Assembly (NCBI RefSeq): GCF_030936135.1
Contig: NC_082631.1
Coordinates: 986,721-1,050,720, forward strand
Length of the DNA stretch: 64,000 bases
DNA from: Gavia stellata
Taxonomy: Eukaryota > Chordata > Aves > Gaviiformes > Gaviidae
Direction: 5' to 3'
The notes beneath the pieces were generated by a model. It did not search any database and had not been told where the DNA came from. It was given only the letters and a program-made list of their open reading frames with translations. Position 1 is the first letter of the stretch. The number at the start of each line of letters is the position of its first letter. Made by a program: the position numbers and the translations under genes. Of the stretch, positions 49,201-61,104 are shown one piece after another.

Positions 49201-51390
49201 TCATTCCTGGCTCGGTCTTTTAATTATTTTATATATATATATATTTTTTTTCCTCTTTATGATGAACAACCCAATACACGCAGCTGCGTGTTGCTCGGTT
49301 TCGGGCTCGGCACGGACAACTTGGCGGGTAGCGATGTTGTCTCTGGCAGTTCTTAAGCCCGACGCGATGATTTTTCATAAGCTTTTCCTTGCTGAACTTG
49401 GAGGCGAGCGCGGGAGCCAAAAAACCGGCGTGCGCCAAGGTAGCTCTTTGGTTAATGACCTAGATTTGTATTTTTAGAAAAACGCTGAATTTTTCCCTCG
49501 AAGGAGAGGTATAAAACGTTCTCACCGGGACCGTTTGCGCCACAGAGGATGGAGAAAGACGGAGGAAAACGGGGGTTTAACGTGTAAAAGCCTTTTTATT
49601 TTACGGCGTCGGGCAGATCTCGAGGGGAAAAAAAGGATTTAAAATGGAATTTTAAATTACTGGAGCAGCGGCTGCTCTGCGTAACTCTTTGCTTCTCCCT
49701 CGTACCACCATCGTTCGGGCTGAAACGAGGCTGTTCTCACGTTCTTCTTAATTATTACGCTCTCCTCGCTAGCGTTCCCTCCTTGGTTTTAGGGAAGCGA
49801 AGCTTGTGCCGTCACTTAAAGCTGGTTTTTCCTCCTAGCTGCCAGCTCAGCTTGGACTCCGGAGGTTAAGCTGGGCTTATCCCAGCACTTAAAGTCAACG
49901 GTAAGACTTCGGCATCTCCAGCGGGTTGGGAAGTCAGGAGATGCACGTGGCAGAAAATAATCTGGATTTATTTTCATAGCTGGGTTGGGTGCGTAGGGCA
50001 AACAGAGCGAAAAAAGGGGCAGAAATCCAAAAAAACTAAAATAAAACCCCCCAAAAATAAAGCAGGATTGATCGGGCTCGCCTTTGAGGCAGTGCTGGCA
50101 GCGCTTCCCAGCGATCCTCCACTTCTTAGGGATGTGTTTGTCTGGGATAAGTCCGGAGTCTGCTATCTTTGAACATATTTATCTACTTTAATGTATTTTT
50201 AATAGAGTCGGGCTGTTTTTTTGTCTTAAAGGAGGTTGAAAGGTTTCGATGGAGCGTTTCAGGGAGACTCTCGGCGATCAGAAAATCAAATGATTTGGTG
50301 CGGAATTCTCCCCTTGATGGGGGAAAGCGAAACCTGCCGTCTTTACGCTCTTAAACGAGTTCTTACCCACTTTATTTCTGCCAAGCTCGCGATCGCGTCA
50401 ACCAAAATAAACCGGAGCGATCGGGTTTATCCGACCCACCTCATCGTGTAGTGTTAACCTTGGCCAACACCAACTCATCCCAAACCCAGAGCCTTGATCC
50501 CGGCGTCCTGTTTCCAAATGTAACCCATCCGATAAAATTTATCCGCTAAACCCATCCGCTATAAATCCCAAAATTGCGTTTTATGTAAAATTCTTCCCCC
50601 CCCCCGAAGCCGATGATAGATCCTCAACTGGATAGTGGGATCCTCGACCACGTTGTGTTTCGGGTGATGATTTATCGGGATGATCTCGGGGATCCCTCCG
50701 GAGCGCGGCAGTGGGGTTGCGAGGTGTAAAGTGGGAATTTTCGGCATGCGCCCGGTGCCAAACCCTTCTCGTTTCAGTGAGCAGCGCTAATTAAAACCTA
50801 GAAAGGCACCAAAATCTCCTCCGTGCCACTCACTCCGGCAAAACCAGCCTCCGATGGAGCGGAAGATGCTTTTCTTTGAGTGTTTCTCCCCAAACGGTGG
50901 CCGGGTGAATGCGGAGGAACCCGGCTTGCTCTTGCGTTTTGAGTTTTTAAATGCTTTTTTCCTCTTTTTGGCTTGCTTTTTCCCAAATCCAACATCTCTC
51001 CGCTGTTTGCCATCCCGGCTGTGAGTAGTTGGGATTCATTTGGCCGATGTAGACCGACATTGTCCGGGTTGGGCTCCCGCTCTGGTATTTGGAAGAGGCT
51101 TAACCAGCATGGCTCTGGAACGGATATCCTCGGTCTACGCCGGAGATCTCCTCATTGGGGAATGAATCCGACCCGTAACGCTTTGGGTAGGAGGTTAATT
51201 AAGACAATTAATCTCTTTTTATTGACTTAATTTCCAATGTCGATGGGTTTTTGCTCTCGTAAACCATTTTTTCCTCCCCTTTCTGATAAAACTCACGGCG
51301 AAAACCCTTGACCTCAGGTTTTTGCCCAATATCCCGGAGATCATCTTCATCCCGGTAGTTGCAACGTTACCGTTGAATCACTTTCAAGTT
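49201..51390. other. Intron 11, first part
   Basis: It begins with a short (TA)n-T run at about 49,228-49,255. No exon, LINE or large array was recognised. Confidence 0.5.
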
Positions 51391-51500
51391 GTATTTTAAG
51401 ACCTTTTAAGATGTTTTAAGACCTTTTAAGATGTTTTAAGACCTTTTACAAGACCTTTTAAGACTTTTTAAGACATTCTAATGCGTTTTTAGACATATTT
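51391..51500. repeat. Short tandem repeat in intron 11
   Basis: About five to six copies of GTTTTAAGACCTTTTAAGAT and shortened forms, becoming degenerate toward 51,500. Confidence 0.85.
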
Positions 51501-53089
51501 TCGACACCATGTGTTGTCCTGTTGGTTTACGATGACGTTATTTTAATGACCCCGAGCGGGACGGAGCGGTTAGTTTTGCTTTTGTAGAATAGTCATCTCT
51601 TTATTTTTTCCGGGAGGATAATTGCGGCAAAACCTGCGCTGGCTTAAGCGGAGAGTTAGATTTAAAAATTTGCTGGTAAGCTTCACAATTTGCCCTGCAA
51701 TTTTTATCCAGATCCGGCATCTTTAACGATCTTCTCTATTAATGAGGCTTTTATTTGCCCACTGAGGCGCTGTACGGTGGGATTACTTTGTGCAGTAAAT
51801 ATTTGTGATTTTAAAATCAGTGACGGACGTCGATTAATGTGGATTTATTTTTTTTTTACCTTGATTTTTGCGTTTGCTTGGGTTTGTTGTGAAAAAAACC
51901 GAGGCGGTTAATGCAAACGCGTATAAGCAGACGCGGACGCGATGAAATTGGAAACTAGAATTAATCGCAATTAATTGCAACTCCATTTTATTTTCGTTAA
52001 AGTGTAGGTTTGCTGCTCGGCGGCGGCTCCCACGAGCTGCCTCTTGCCTTTTTGTAATCCAGAGCTTTTAAAAATCGGAATTATTTTTATTTTATCCGCT
52101 TGAATCCTTGTGACGTTTCCATCTCTCCGTCTAGCTGGCAATTAAACATGTTATTTTATTAAATCGGGAGCGTTTTGCCAAAAATCTGCCGAAACTCGGA
52201 AAATAGGAGGCTTCAAAGAGAGGAAAAATAATAATAATACCGGGTTCGTAGCGTAGGAGATGGGACTGAGCCTTTGCCTTGAGCTCTGAGTAACCAGAGG
52301 TGCCGATCGAGAGGGTTATTCCGGTTTAACTTGTTGTAATTAGCAATTAGTGGATGCAAATGACCCCAAATTCCATCCTGGCAGCATCTAGGTAGGATTT
52401 TTTTGCTTGCGAACAGCCGGGAACGAGCTCTCGGAGCATCTCGGGTGGGTGCGGATGCTTCTACCGGCTTTGAGCGTCGGCGCTTGGGCTGGACCGCGGT
52501 TAGTGCTTGGGCAGCTTAAAACCTGGCCTGGGTTTGGTAGGCACCAAATTCTGGGTTATTTAACGGCAAACCGGGCGGGCTCTCCCTCTTCTTCCTCACT
52601 GCTCGGCTGAGCGGGGTTATTTTATCCTCCAAATACTTTGGGAGATACATCCCAGGAGCCAGAAAAGACCGGTCGGGGGGAGAAATCACGCAGCTACGCT
52701 AATTAATAGCAGCGATTAAAACTTTTGACAATTAAATCTGAGCCTCGGTTCCTTCGTGGTCGCTAATTTTGCTTTTCTTCTGAAATCTCCCGAAGGAAAA
52801 TTGCATTTATCCGCGCGTTTTCCGCAGCGTGGTGAGCGAAAAAAGCGTTGCGGCTTGCTCAAGGCAGCAGCGGTGCGGTTGGGTTTGACGAAGGATTAAA
52901 AGTCGGGGTTAGAGCTGGCTCAGCGATGCTGGAAAACCCCTTTCCGGGGTTGCAGAGCTGCTTTCAGCGAATCTTTAAGTGCTTCTGCTAACGAGTTACG
53001 GGTTCTGTCTTTAGGAGGGGAGGCGTTGATGTAAAGGTGGGTTAATAGCGGGCTGGGACTCCCCGGCGTCTCGGAGTTAACGATCCCTC
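51501..53089. other. Intron 11 unique stretch
   Basis: No supported exon. AT-rich patches and short ORFs only. Confidence 0.5.
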
Positions 53090-54166
53090 AGGTTTAATCG
53101 GAGGTATCCGGGTTTAAATCGCAAGTACTTGGATTTAATTAGCGGGTACCTGGTTTTAACTCAAAATTACCTAGGTTTAATTCAGAGTTACCCGGAATTC
53201 GCAGGTACCCGGGTTTAAATCGCAGGTACCTGGTTTGAATTCCAAAGCAGCCAGGTTTAATTTGGAGTCAACTGGGTTTAATCCGGAGGCACCTGGGTTT
53301 AAATTGCAGGTAGCCGCGTTTTAATTCCCAGGTGCCCGGGGAAAATTCAGAGGTACCTGGGTTTAATTCAAAAGTACTCAGGTTTAAATCACGTGTACCC
53401 GGGTTTAAATCGCGTGTACCCGGGTTTAAATCGCAGGTACCCGGGTTTAAATCGCAGGTACCCGGGTTTAAATCGCTTGTATCCGGGTTTAAATCGCATG
53501 TACCCGGGTTTAAATCGCGTGTAGCCGGGTTTAAATTGCGTGTACCCGAGTTTAAATCGGGTGTACCCAGGTTTAAATCATGTAAACCCGGGTTTAAATC
53601 GCGTGTACCCGGGTTTAAATCATGTAAACCCGGGTTTAAATCGCGTGTAGCCGGGTTTAAATCGTGTAAACCTGGGTTTAAATCGCGTGTAGCCGGGTTT
53701 AAATCGCAGGAACCTGGGTTTAAATCGTGTAAACCCGGGTTTAAATAGCAGGTAGCCGGGTTTAAATCGCGTGTACCCGGGTTTAAATCGCGTGTAGCTG
53801 GGTTTAAATCGCGTGGAGCCGGGTTTAAATCGCGTGTACCTGGGTTTAATTCAAATGTACCTGGAATCTGCAGGTATCCGTGTTTAATTTGCAGGTACTT
53901 GGTTTTAATTCAAAGTATCCATGGTTTAATCCGCAGGTAGCCGGGTTTAATCCGCAGGTAGCCGGGTTTATTTTGCGGCTACCTGGATTTAATTCAGAGT
54001 TACCTGGATTTAATTCGAAGTTACCCAGGTTTAATTTGGAGGCACCTGGGTTTCATTTAAAGATTTAATCCGCAGGTGCCTAGGTTTAATTCCCAGATAC
54101 CCGGGTTTAATTCAGAGGTACCCGCATTTAATCCGCAGGCACCCAGGTTGAACCCGCAGGTACCCG
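53090..54166. repeat. 20-bp minisatellite, about 53 copies, intron 11
   Basis: The unit is CCGGGTTTAAATCGCAGGTA, with a central zone (about 53,395-53,840) of near-identical copies ending CGTGTA or CATGTAAA. Degenerate units (ACCTGGTTTTAATTCAAAG) lie on both sides. This centre-young, edge-old pattern is typical of minisatellite growth. Each unit holds GTTTAAA. Confidence 0.95.
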
Positions 54167-55352
54167 TAGCTGCAGGCGCTGGTGAAGCTCAGCGCCAGCC
54201 ACCGAGATAGACCCCACGTCCTCCGTGCGCTGGCTTATTTTAGTGAGTTGTAATCCTCGATCCATTTCCCCTCGGGTTCGAGAGAGAGATGGGTTGGTTT
54301 AACCCCACCGTTTATTTTTTCCAAGCCTTTGGAAAGCATTTGCTCCTTTTTTGCCCCATTCCCAGCTCGGTTTCTCTGCCGCGGCGTGGGGTAGGAAGGA
54401 CTTAGAGTCCCTCGTTGACCTACCGCGAGTCTTCCCCCAGCTCGTCACCACCTTTTTCGCTCGGCAGGAGAGGAGAGAGATCTGTTCGGTTCGGTTTAGC
54501 CACGTTTGCCCACGGCGGGGTGCCACGCCGTGGGTACAGGCAGGAACCGCGGCCGTGCCGGTTAATCTTGACTTCGAAGAAACGCCGGTGATCATCGGCG
54601 GATGGTCAGCGTGCAGGCAGGGAGTCGGACAACAGGCAGCGAGGCCTCACGTGGCTTTACACCGCCGCAGGCAGCACCTCTGTGCCGGTAACGCTGCCGA
54701 GAAAAACCCACATCCCTTTAGTTTTACCCCTGAAACGCTTCCCGAAAAATCCCCATTTCCCCAAACTCTTTGCTCAAGGACGGGTCTCACCAAAGAGACT
54801 CCCAAGTGCCGTACGGCACCTCGCGGTTACGCCGCGGGGTCCTGGTTTGCCAGCGGCAATGCGTCTTTGCCGCGGTGGAGTGGCTGTGCCGGCTCTGGGT
54901 TGAGCATCCCCTCCTTGGGTGCAGTATCCAGCACCCCGTCAAGCGGCTTTTGGGTCAAATTAGGCAAATTTTGGTGTATTTAATGGGATTTGAAGAATAA
55001 CGGCGCACCCGGTTGTTCCTCCAGCAGTGCCGCGGTCGCCGGTGTCCCTGTTTTTGGGGGGATTCATGGGGTCCATAGGGCAGACGAAGCCGCCGCTCCC
55101 ATCTCCAAGAGCAGAATTACTTAAAATTAATGTTTTCCGCTAAAAAAAACCACCCACTGCTGAATCCAGGAGGCCCCGTCGCGGCTCTGCTGCCCTAAAA
55201 CCTAGTAGCAGTTCTGTTTTATATCAAAAAAATGACATTTATAACCAATATTATACCAAAAAGTTGCTTTTTGGTTTTGTTTTTTTTTAAACTCAATTGG
55301 CTTTTAGCATTTATTACAATCTTTTCCCCAAATAAGTTTGTTATTTTCCCAG
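54167..55352. other. Intron 11 unique stretch before the candidate terminal exon
   Basis: GC-rich to about 55,000, then AT-rich. ORFs of up to 210 codons (54,351-54,983) show no recognisable domain and are not called. Confidence 0.45.
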
Positions 55353-55745
55353 GAGACGCAGGGAGAGTATACGTGGGATCATGATTTTATTGGAATGTGT
55401 AACTGCATGTTTTTAGCGAACTTGTAATTTTAGATCTATTTTTTTTCTGAATGCACCAGCCTCTCGGAAAATCGGGATGAATTTAACTAAGAACAGACTG
55501 TTTCCGTAACCGCTTTTATTTAGATTTTTTTTTTCCCCCCCACTTAACCTTGATCTGCTACAAATACTTTCTATAAATCTGTTTATTTTTATACTCTCTC
55601 TGCATGTTTCAGAATTTCGCAGCCCTGTAACCACCAGCTTCTTCCCACCCCCCACCCCACCAGAAAAAAAACCCAGAGAAAAAGTGTATAGCTTTGGTAT
55701 TTTTATTTTTAAATAATAAAATCAATAAAGTGGCTTGGTGCAGAA
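55353..55745 (+). promoter_or_regulatory. Candidate alternative 3'-terminal exon in intron 11, with two AATAAA signals
   Basis: A good acceptor (TTTGTTATTTTCCCAG, ending 55,352) is followed by an AT-rich, 3'-UTR-like block. Joined to exon 10 it would add Gly-Asp-Ala-Gly-Arg-Val-Tyr-Val-Gly-Ser and stop at TGA 55,382-55,384. AATAAA occurs at 55,715-55,720 and 55,724-55,729, followed by GTGGCTTGGTG and a T-run that resemble a cleavage/polyadenylation downstream element. Human BRD4 has an isoform (B) with a different C-terminus after the shared core, so an alternative last exon here is plausible. No transcript evidence is available. Confidence 0.35.
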
Positions 55746-56062
55746 AAATGCACTTTTTTGTATAATCATGGAATTTTAACCAATAACGTGGGAATTATGA
55801 TGATGGTGAACTGTATGTCAGTGTTTTGCCATTCCGGGTCAATTTGGGTGGGAGTGAAAGATGAGGATTTAGGGAAAAACAAAATATATACACGTAGCTG
55901 CCGACACGGCGGCAGGAGCGGAGCCTCGTGCACCGATTTAACCTTTCTGCTCTAAAAATGTCCTGAAATGACATCACGGAAATTACCTTTTTCTTTAATC
56001 CTGGTGATTTTTAGCCCCACGGATGAGATTTAACCGGCTAGCGTGAAATGGCATCGGGGTCG

Positions 56063-56563
56063 GAGATGGGACGGGGCTTCTTCTCGGTGCTGTTGCTCCC
56101 CGGGGAGACGCCGGTAGAGATGTTGAACCACGCAACGCCAACTGCAACCCGACAGCCGTCTTCAGTGGTCAAGAAGCTTCATCCTTCAGTGGGGTTGGCA
56201 TCCCCAAAACCACTAATGCCAACAGGTGATCCCCCCGAAACCGTCGTGGCTTTGCTGCTCATGGTCTCCGTTGGCTTCGTCTTCTCGGTGAAGACATCTC
56301 CAGCCGGCATAAAACACCGGTGGGGACAGAGATGGACGGGGCTTCTTCTCGGTGCTCTTGCTCCTTGGAGAGATGCCGAACCACACGATACCAACTGTAA
56401 CCCAACAACCGTCTTCAGCGGTGAAGAAGATTCATTCTCCGGTGGGGTTAACCAAGCTCGTTGCATCTCCAAAATCACGGATGCGACTGGGTGATCCCCG
56501 TGGGACCATCGTGGCTTTGCTACTTACGGTCTCTGTTGGCATAGTCTTCGTGGTGAAGGGTCT
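56063..56563. repeat. Two-copy tandem duplication, unit about 267 bp, intron 11
   Basis: GGGCTTCTTCTCGGTGCTGT starts copy 1 and GGGCTTCTTCTCGGTGCTCT starts copy 2 (near 56,339). Matching landmarks (ATGCCGAACCACAC, CGTCTTCAG, GTGATCCCC, GTGGCTTTGCT, GTCTTC) follow in the same order with about 80% similarity. Confidence 0.85.
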
Positions 56564-57334
56564 CCCAAAGCATCCGTTCACCGGCGGATGCTTTCAGCCA
56601 TGGTTGTGGTCCAGGAGGTGATTGAAGCAGCAGGATTCACCCATCCCGCTCCAGGGTGTTTCCTCGGTTCGTTACGGCGATACTCGGCTTGTACCAAGAA
56701 CGACGGCAAAGCCTACGCTGAAGAAGCTCCCCTAGGAGGACCCCCGGGTTGTGGCACGTCGGAGGATGGATGGAGAAGAGCAGGACCGTCTTTCCCAAAG
56801 GAGCAACGCCGCAGAAGAAGTGGGTTTTGGAGCAGCCAATGTTTTTGGAGCAGTTGTGCCGTAGTCATTCCTTTTCCCACCAAAAACGGGAGCAGGGATG
56901 TGCTTGGCCAAGATGCTGCCATATCACGTGTCTTTTTTCAGGAACCGATGCTTAATCCCTCCTGATCCTGGCTTAGTCCGCAGCTTCTCTCCTCTCTTCC
57001 CACCCGGCACCTGCGCTCTGCGGGTTTCTCCTGATTTTGGCTTTTCTTTTCCCATTCCGTGAGCGCTTTTATTCTGATTAAATAGGACAAGACAGAAACT
57101 GGGAACCTCCATGCGGCCACCTCCGCTCCCCAATAGCTGCGTCTGGATATGTCTTATCCATAGGGAACATATGCTGGAGAAACTTGTCTCCACTTCTTGT
57201 CCCTGCTTCTTCTCCGGCATCAGCAGGATGAGTGGTGAAGCCCTGCAAAGCGCTTTCCCTCTTGATAGAAGAAGACATCAGGTCTTGGCCTTTCTGAAAG
57301 GTGGGTTTGCTCCCGGCATCCTTCCGGAGCTGTG
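56564..57334. other. Intron 11 unique stretch
   Basis: No exon is supported; short ORFs only. Confidence 0.5.
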
Positions 57335-57906
57335 GACACCTCTCCAGAGCCGTGGATGCCCATTCGGATCCGTTGACGCCCATCTGGAGTCATGGCCACC
57401 CATCCAGATCTATGGATGCCCATCCAGAGCTGTGGACGCCCATCTTGAGCCATGGATGCTAATTCAGATCCGTGGATGCCCATTTGGATCCATAAATGGA
57501 TCTGTGGACACCTATCTGGAGCCATGGATGCCAGTGAGGATCCATGGACACCCGTCCGGAGCTGTGGATGCCCATCCAGAGCCGCAGACACCTATCTGGA
57601 TCCATGGACACCCATCTGGATCCGTGGATGCCCATCCAGAGCTGCAGGTGCCTATCTGGAGCCATGGATGCCAATCAGGATCCACGGACATCCATCCGGA
57701 GCCATGGCCACCCATCAGGAGTCGTGGATACCCGTCTGGATCAGTGGATGCCCATCTTGAGCCATAGATGCCCATCCAGAGCCATGGATGCCAATCTGGA
57801 TCCGCAAATGCCCATCCGGAGCCACGGCCACCCATCTGGATCTACAGACACCCATCTGGCGCCGTGGACACCCATCCGGAGCCGCAGATGCCCATCCAAA
57901 CCCGTG
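57335..57906. repeat. 20-bp minisatellite, about 28 copies, intron 11
   Basis: The unit is about GTGGATGCCCATCCAGAGCC or GTGGACACCCATCTGGATCC, with the two end types alternating irregularly. Long ORFs on both strands here are repeat artefacts. Confidence 0.93.
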
Positions 57907-59289
57907 ACCACCCAAGCCCGGCATCACGATGCTCCGAGGAATCCCACCTCTCCTCTTCCCAACACCCTGGTTCCCCAGCGGCATTTTAATCCCCATCTCG
58001 CTCTTCATCGCATCCCCAGATGCCGGCATCCCCTGTGACCTTCCTCTTCCCCTCTCCTGCTCTTCTGTTACCAGCGGATCCGACGGATCCAGGCTGTCAT
58101 GTCAGGAATCGTCAACCACGGGCTCAAAAAAGCCTTTTCCACCTCAAAACCAAATACTTCTATTTAAAACCAAACATTTGCAGGCGGATTGATAGGAGCT
58201 GAGCGTCTCCGCAGCGCCCAGCACTGAGATTTTCCCTTCTCCCCTTCCCAACCATTTTTCGGTTGATATTTTTCCCCCAAAAAACTACTTTTTTTATCTA
58301 CTTCAGCCTTAAAATGTGCAAAATGGTGCCGCTGGACTGGTGCAGCCCATCATCAGGCGTCTCGGTGTGCTCCGGTGCTGATACCGGTCACCGGTGCTGC
58401 CTTATAATTAAAAAAAAACGGAGATGAAGAAGCAAACTTTAAAAATTAATTTAATTTTTTGAGGCATTTAAGGGTAAATCACATTTGGGAGATGCTCCCT
58501 GGGGATGGGGAGCTTCCCACCCCCCAAAAATCGTCACCGCGAGGGTTTTTTCTGTCGTGTTTGCCGGGTACATCCAAACACCGCGCCAAATAAAGGCAAA
58601 AATCCTACCGCCGAGGGATTTTTGGGGCTGGATAAGCAAACTCGGCCGATGTATTTTTGTTATTTCTCTGTTTCTTGGCACGATTTGCAGAGGAAATCCT
58701 GGGAAATCGTCGCCCTGGACCCAAACTCAAACCAGTTGTTTTCGATGACGATCCTTTAAAAATATCTCCGGAGGGGAGGAGGCGTGAGAGATCATCCCGC
58801 GGGAAGCCGGCAAACCCAGACCCTCCGCGGATTTAGGAGGAAGGGGGGATGGAAAATTGCTGTTTGCGTAGCCGGGATATTTGATATCTTATTTTTTTTA
58901 TTCTTCCTGCCAAGTCTCTCGCTCCTTATCTCCCCCTTCGGAGCAAGGCGGCATTCCTGGAATAGCTGAGTCTGGTTGAGCAATGGTTTTTCTTGGCCGT
59001 TGGGTCCTTCTCCACCGCGAAGACGCCGGTGGAAGGAGACCGGGGGTCTTCGCCTTCGTTTCCTTCTCCTTTTCGCTACAATTTTCTCCTCCTTTTTGCG
59101 ACATTATGGTGGTGAAAACCCCAAGTCTCTGGGCAAGAGGTCCCCGGGGAAATCCAGCTCGATCGACGACTAAAACCTTCGTGTCGTTGTTGGTACCGAA
59201 CCGGTGCCGTTGAGTTTTTACAGGGGCGATGGGGTAGAGCGGCAGCGCTGGGGTACTAACGTTTGCTCTGTTCCCCTTTTTTTTGGCAG
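57907..59289. other. End of intron 11
   Basis: Unique sequence. The exon 11 acceptor (TTTTTTTTGGCAG) is at its end. No other exon was found. Confidence 0.55.
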
Positions 59290-59342
59290 AAATGGCTCCG
59301 AAATTGAAGAAAAAAGGCCATTCGGGGCGAGAGCAAAAAAAG
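59290..59342 (+). CDS. BRD4: BRD4 coding exon 11: first long-isoform-specific exon (residues 718-735)
   Basis: This short 53-base exon lies between acceptor TTTTTTTTGGCAG (ends 59,289) and donor GTAGGA. With the last base of exon 10 it encodes EMAPKLKKKGHSGREQKK, the conserved start of the BRD4 long-isoform extension. It lies 10.15 kb after exon 10, making intron 11 the largest complete intron in the window. Confidence 0.95.
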
Positions 59343-59551
59343 GTAGGAGACGCAGCGTCCTTCTCATCTCGTTTGAGTTGGGATTGAGTCCCCGGGGAGG
59401 TTCAGGAGCACTGGGAATGCCGGCAGGACTGGCACCGGCACGCTCGGCTGGGTCGATGCCTTCCCCTTCCTCAGCCAAAAAGGGTTTCACTTTGCTTGGA
59501 AGCTTTCCTGAGCCAGCCCCAATTTGGGGCGCCGTGGTTGAAAGGACGCCG

Positions 59552-59750
59552 GGAAGGCGTTTTGGTGACCAGGAAGGTGTTTGGTGACCGGGGAGGCATT
59601 TCGGTGACTGGGAAGGTGTTTTGATGACCGAAAAGGCATTTTGGTGACTGAGAGGGTGTTTCGGTGACTGGGAAGGTGTTTTGATGACCGAAAAGGCATT
59701 TTGGTGACCGGGAGGGTGTTTCGGTGACTGGGAAGGTGTTTTGGTAACTC
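59552..59750. repeat. 20-bp minisatellite, about 10 copies, intron 12
   Basis: The units TTTTGGTGACCGGGAAGGTG and TTTTGATGACCGAAAAGGCA alternate. The array ends only 27 bases before coding exon 12, so it takes up much of the 435-base intron and borders the branch-point region. Confidence 0.92.
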
Positions 59751-59777
59751 ACCGGTGGTTTTTTTCCCCTCCCTTAG

Positions 59778-60171
59778 CATCACCATCACCACCATCAACC
59801 GGTGCAGCAGCAACCGCCGCCGCCGCAGCCTCCTCCACCGCCGCAACCGCAGCAGCCCCCTCCGCCCCCTCCGCCGCCGCAGCCCTTACCACCGCAGCCG
59901 TTACCGCCCCAGCAGCCCCCGCCGCCCCCGCCGCCGCCTCCTGTCCCTCAACAAGCTCCTCCGCCGATGAAGTCTTCTCCTCCGCCTTTCGTCCCCGCGC
60001 AAGTCCCCGTCCTGGAGCACCCGCTGCCGGGGAATATGTTCGACACCATGACGCATTTCACCCAACCCATCATGCATCTTCCTCAACCGGAGATGCCGCC
60101 CCATCTCCCCCAGCCGCCCGAGCACAGCACTCCTCCCCACCTCAACCAGCATGCCGTGGTGTCTCCTCCAG
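59778..60171 (+). CDS. BRD4: BRD4 coding exon 12: natural His6 run and polyproline tract (residues 736-866)
   Basis: The acceptor CCCTCCCTTAG ends at 59,777 and the donor GTGAGC starts at 60,172. The exon begins with six His codons (mixed CAT/CAC) and a long Pro/Gln run to about residue 795. The conserved block [34 protein letters not shown] and [18 protein letters not shown] then follows. Order and spacing match human BRD4 while the Pro/Gln run differs in length. It is disordered and probably contributes to condensate formation. Confidence 0.96.
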
Positions 60172-60358
60172 GTGAGCGTGGCTTCCTTGGACCAGCCCAA
60201 CGCCTCGTCCTTCCTCAAGCTGGGAGGAAGAGGATGGCGTTGGGTGGGTTTTCATTCCTCCTGGAAGATGACGGGGATGGAGGAGCGGTGGGTGGGCACG
60301 GGGAGGTTTTCCACTCTTGACATCCACGGTGCCACCATGTCCTTCCCTTTCTCCCCAG

Positions 60359-60898
60359 CTTTGCACAACGCTCTGCCTCAGCAGCCCTCGAGACCCAGTA
60401 ACCGAGCCGCGGCGCTACCCCCGAAGCCTTCGCGTCCACCGGCCGTCTCGCCGGCCATCAGCCAGCAACCCATGCTTCCTCAACCGCCTCTGCCCCAACC
60501 TCCCCAGGTCCTGCTGGAGGACGAAGAACCTCCTCCGCCGCACCACAACCTGCCTCTGAGCACCAGCCAGATGCAGCTCTACCTTCAGCAGCTGCAAAAA
60601 GTGCAGCCGCAGACTCCTCTTCTCCCTTCAGTGAAGGTCCAGTCGCAACCGCAGCCGCCCCTGCAGCCGCCGGCTCACCCCGCGGTGCAGCAGCTGCAGC
60701 ACCAGCCGCCGCCGCGGCCCATGCACATGCAACCCATGCCCTTCCCATCCCACATCCCCCAACCCCAACCGCCGCCGCAGCAACATCCGCCCCCGCAACC
60801 GCCCCCGCCGCCCCCGCCGCCGCAGCCGGCCAAACCGCAGCAGGTCATCCAGCATCACCCGTCGCCGCGGCACCATAAGCCTGATCCCTACTCGACCG
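60359..60898 (+). CDS. BRD4: BRD4 coding exon 13: Pro/Gln-rich extension (residues 867-1046)
   Basis: The exon has 540 bases, between acceptor TTTCTCCCCAG (ends 60,358) and donor GTGAGC. It encodes [49 protein letters not shown], the short helix [20 protein letters not shown], long Pro/Gln repeats and [20 protein letters not shown]. The helix is the likely conserved functional patch. The rest is compositionally biased and GC-rich. Confidence 0.96.
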
Positions 60899-61104
60899 GT
60901 GAGCGGGAGTCGGGGACGGCGGTTGAGTCTACGGCTTGAGCCAAGCTGCATTGCGCCATGAGGAGGGGTACGGGGCGGTGGGGCGGTTTCCACGCGTCCT
61001 TTGAGGTCTGCCAGCACCCATCGGTAGACGGTGGTGGGTGCGGAGGAAGCCCCGGTTAGCCGGAGCCTGGCATAACCACCCAGTGAGGCCTCTTTCCATC
61101 TCAG

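Noticed and set aside
54351..54983. 210-codon + ORF in intron 11
   Set aside because: No recognisable domain, Cys/Arg-rich shadow-like composition, overlapping ORFs in other frames and no splice or promoter context.
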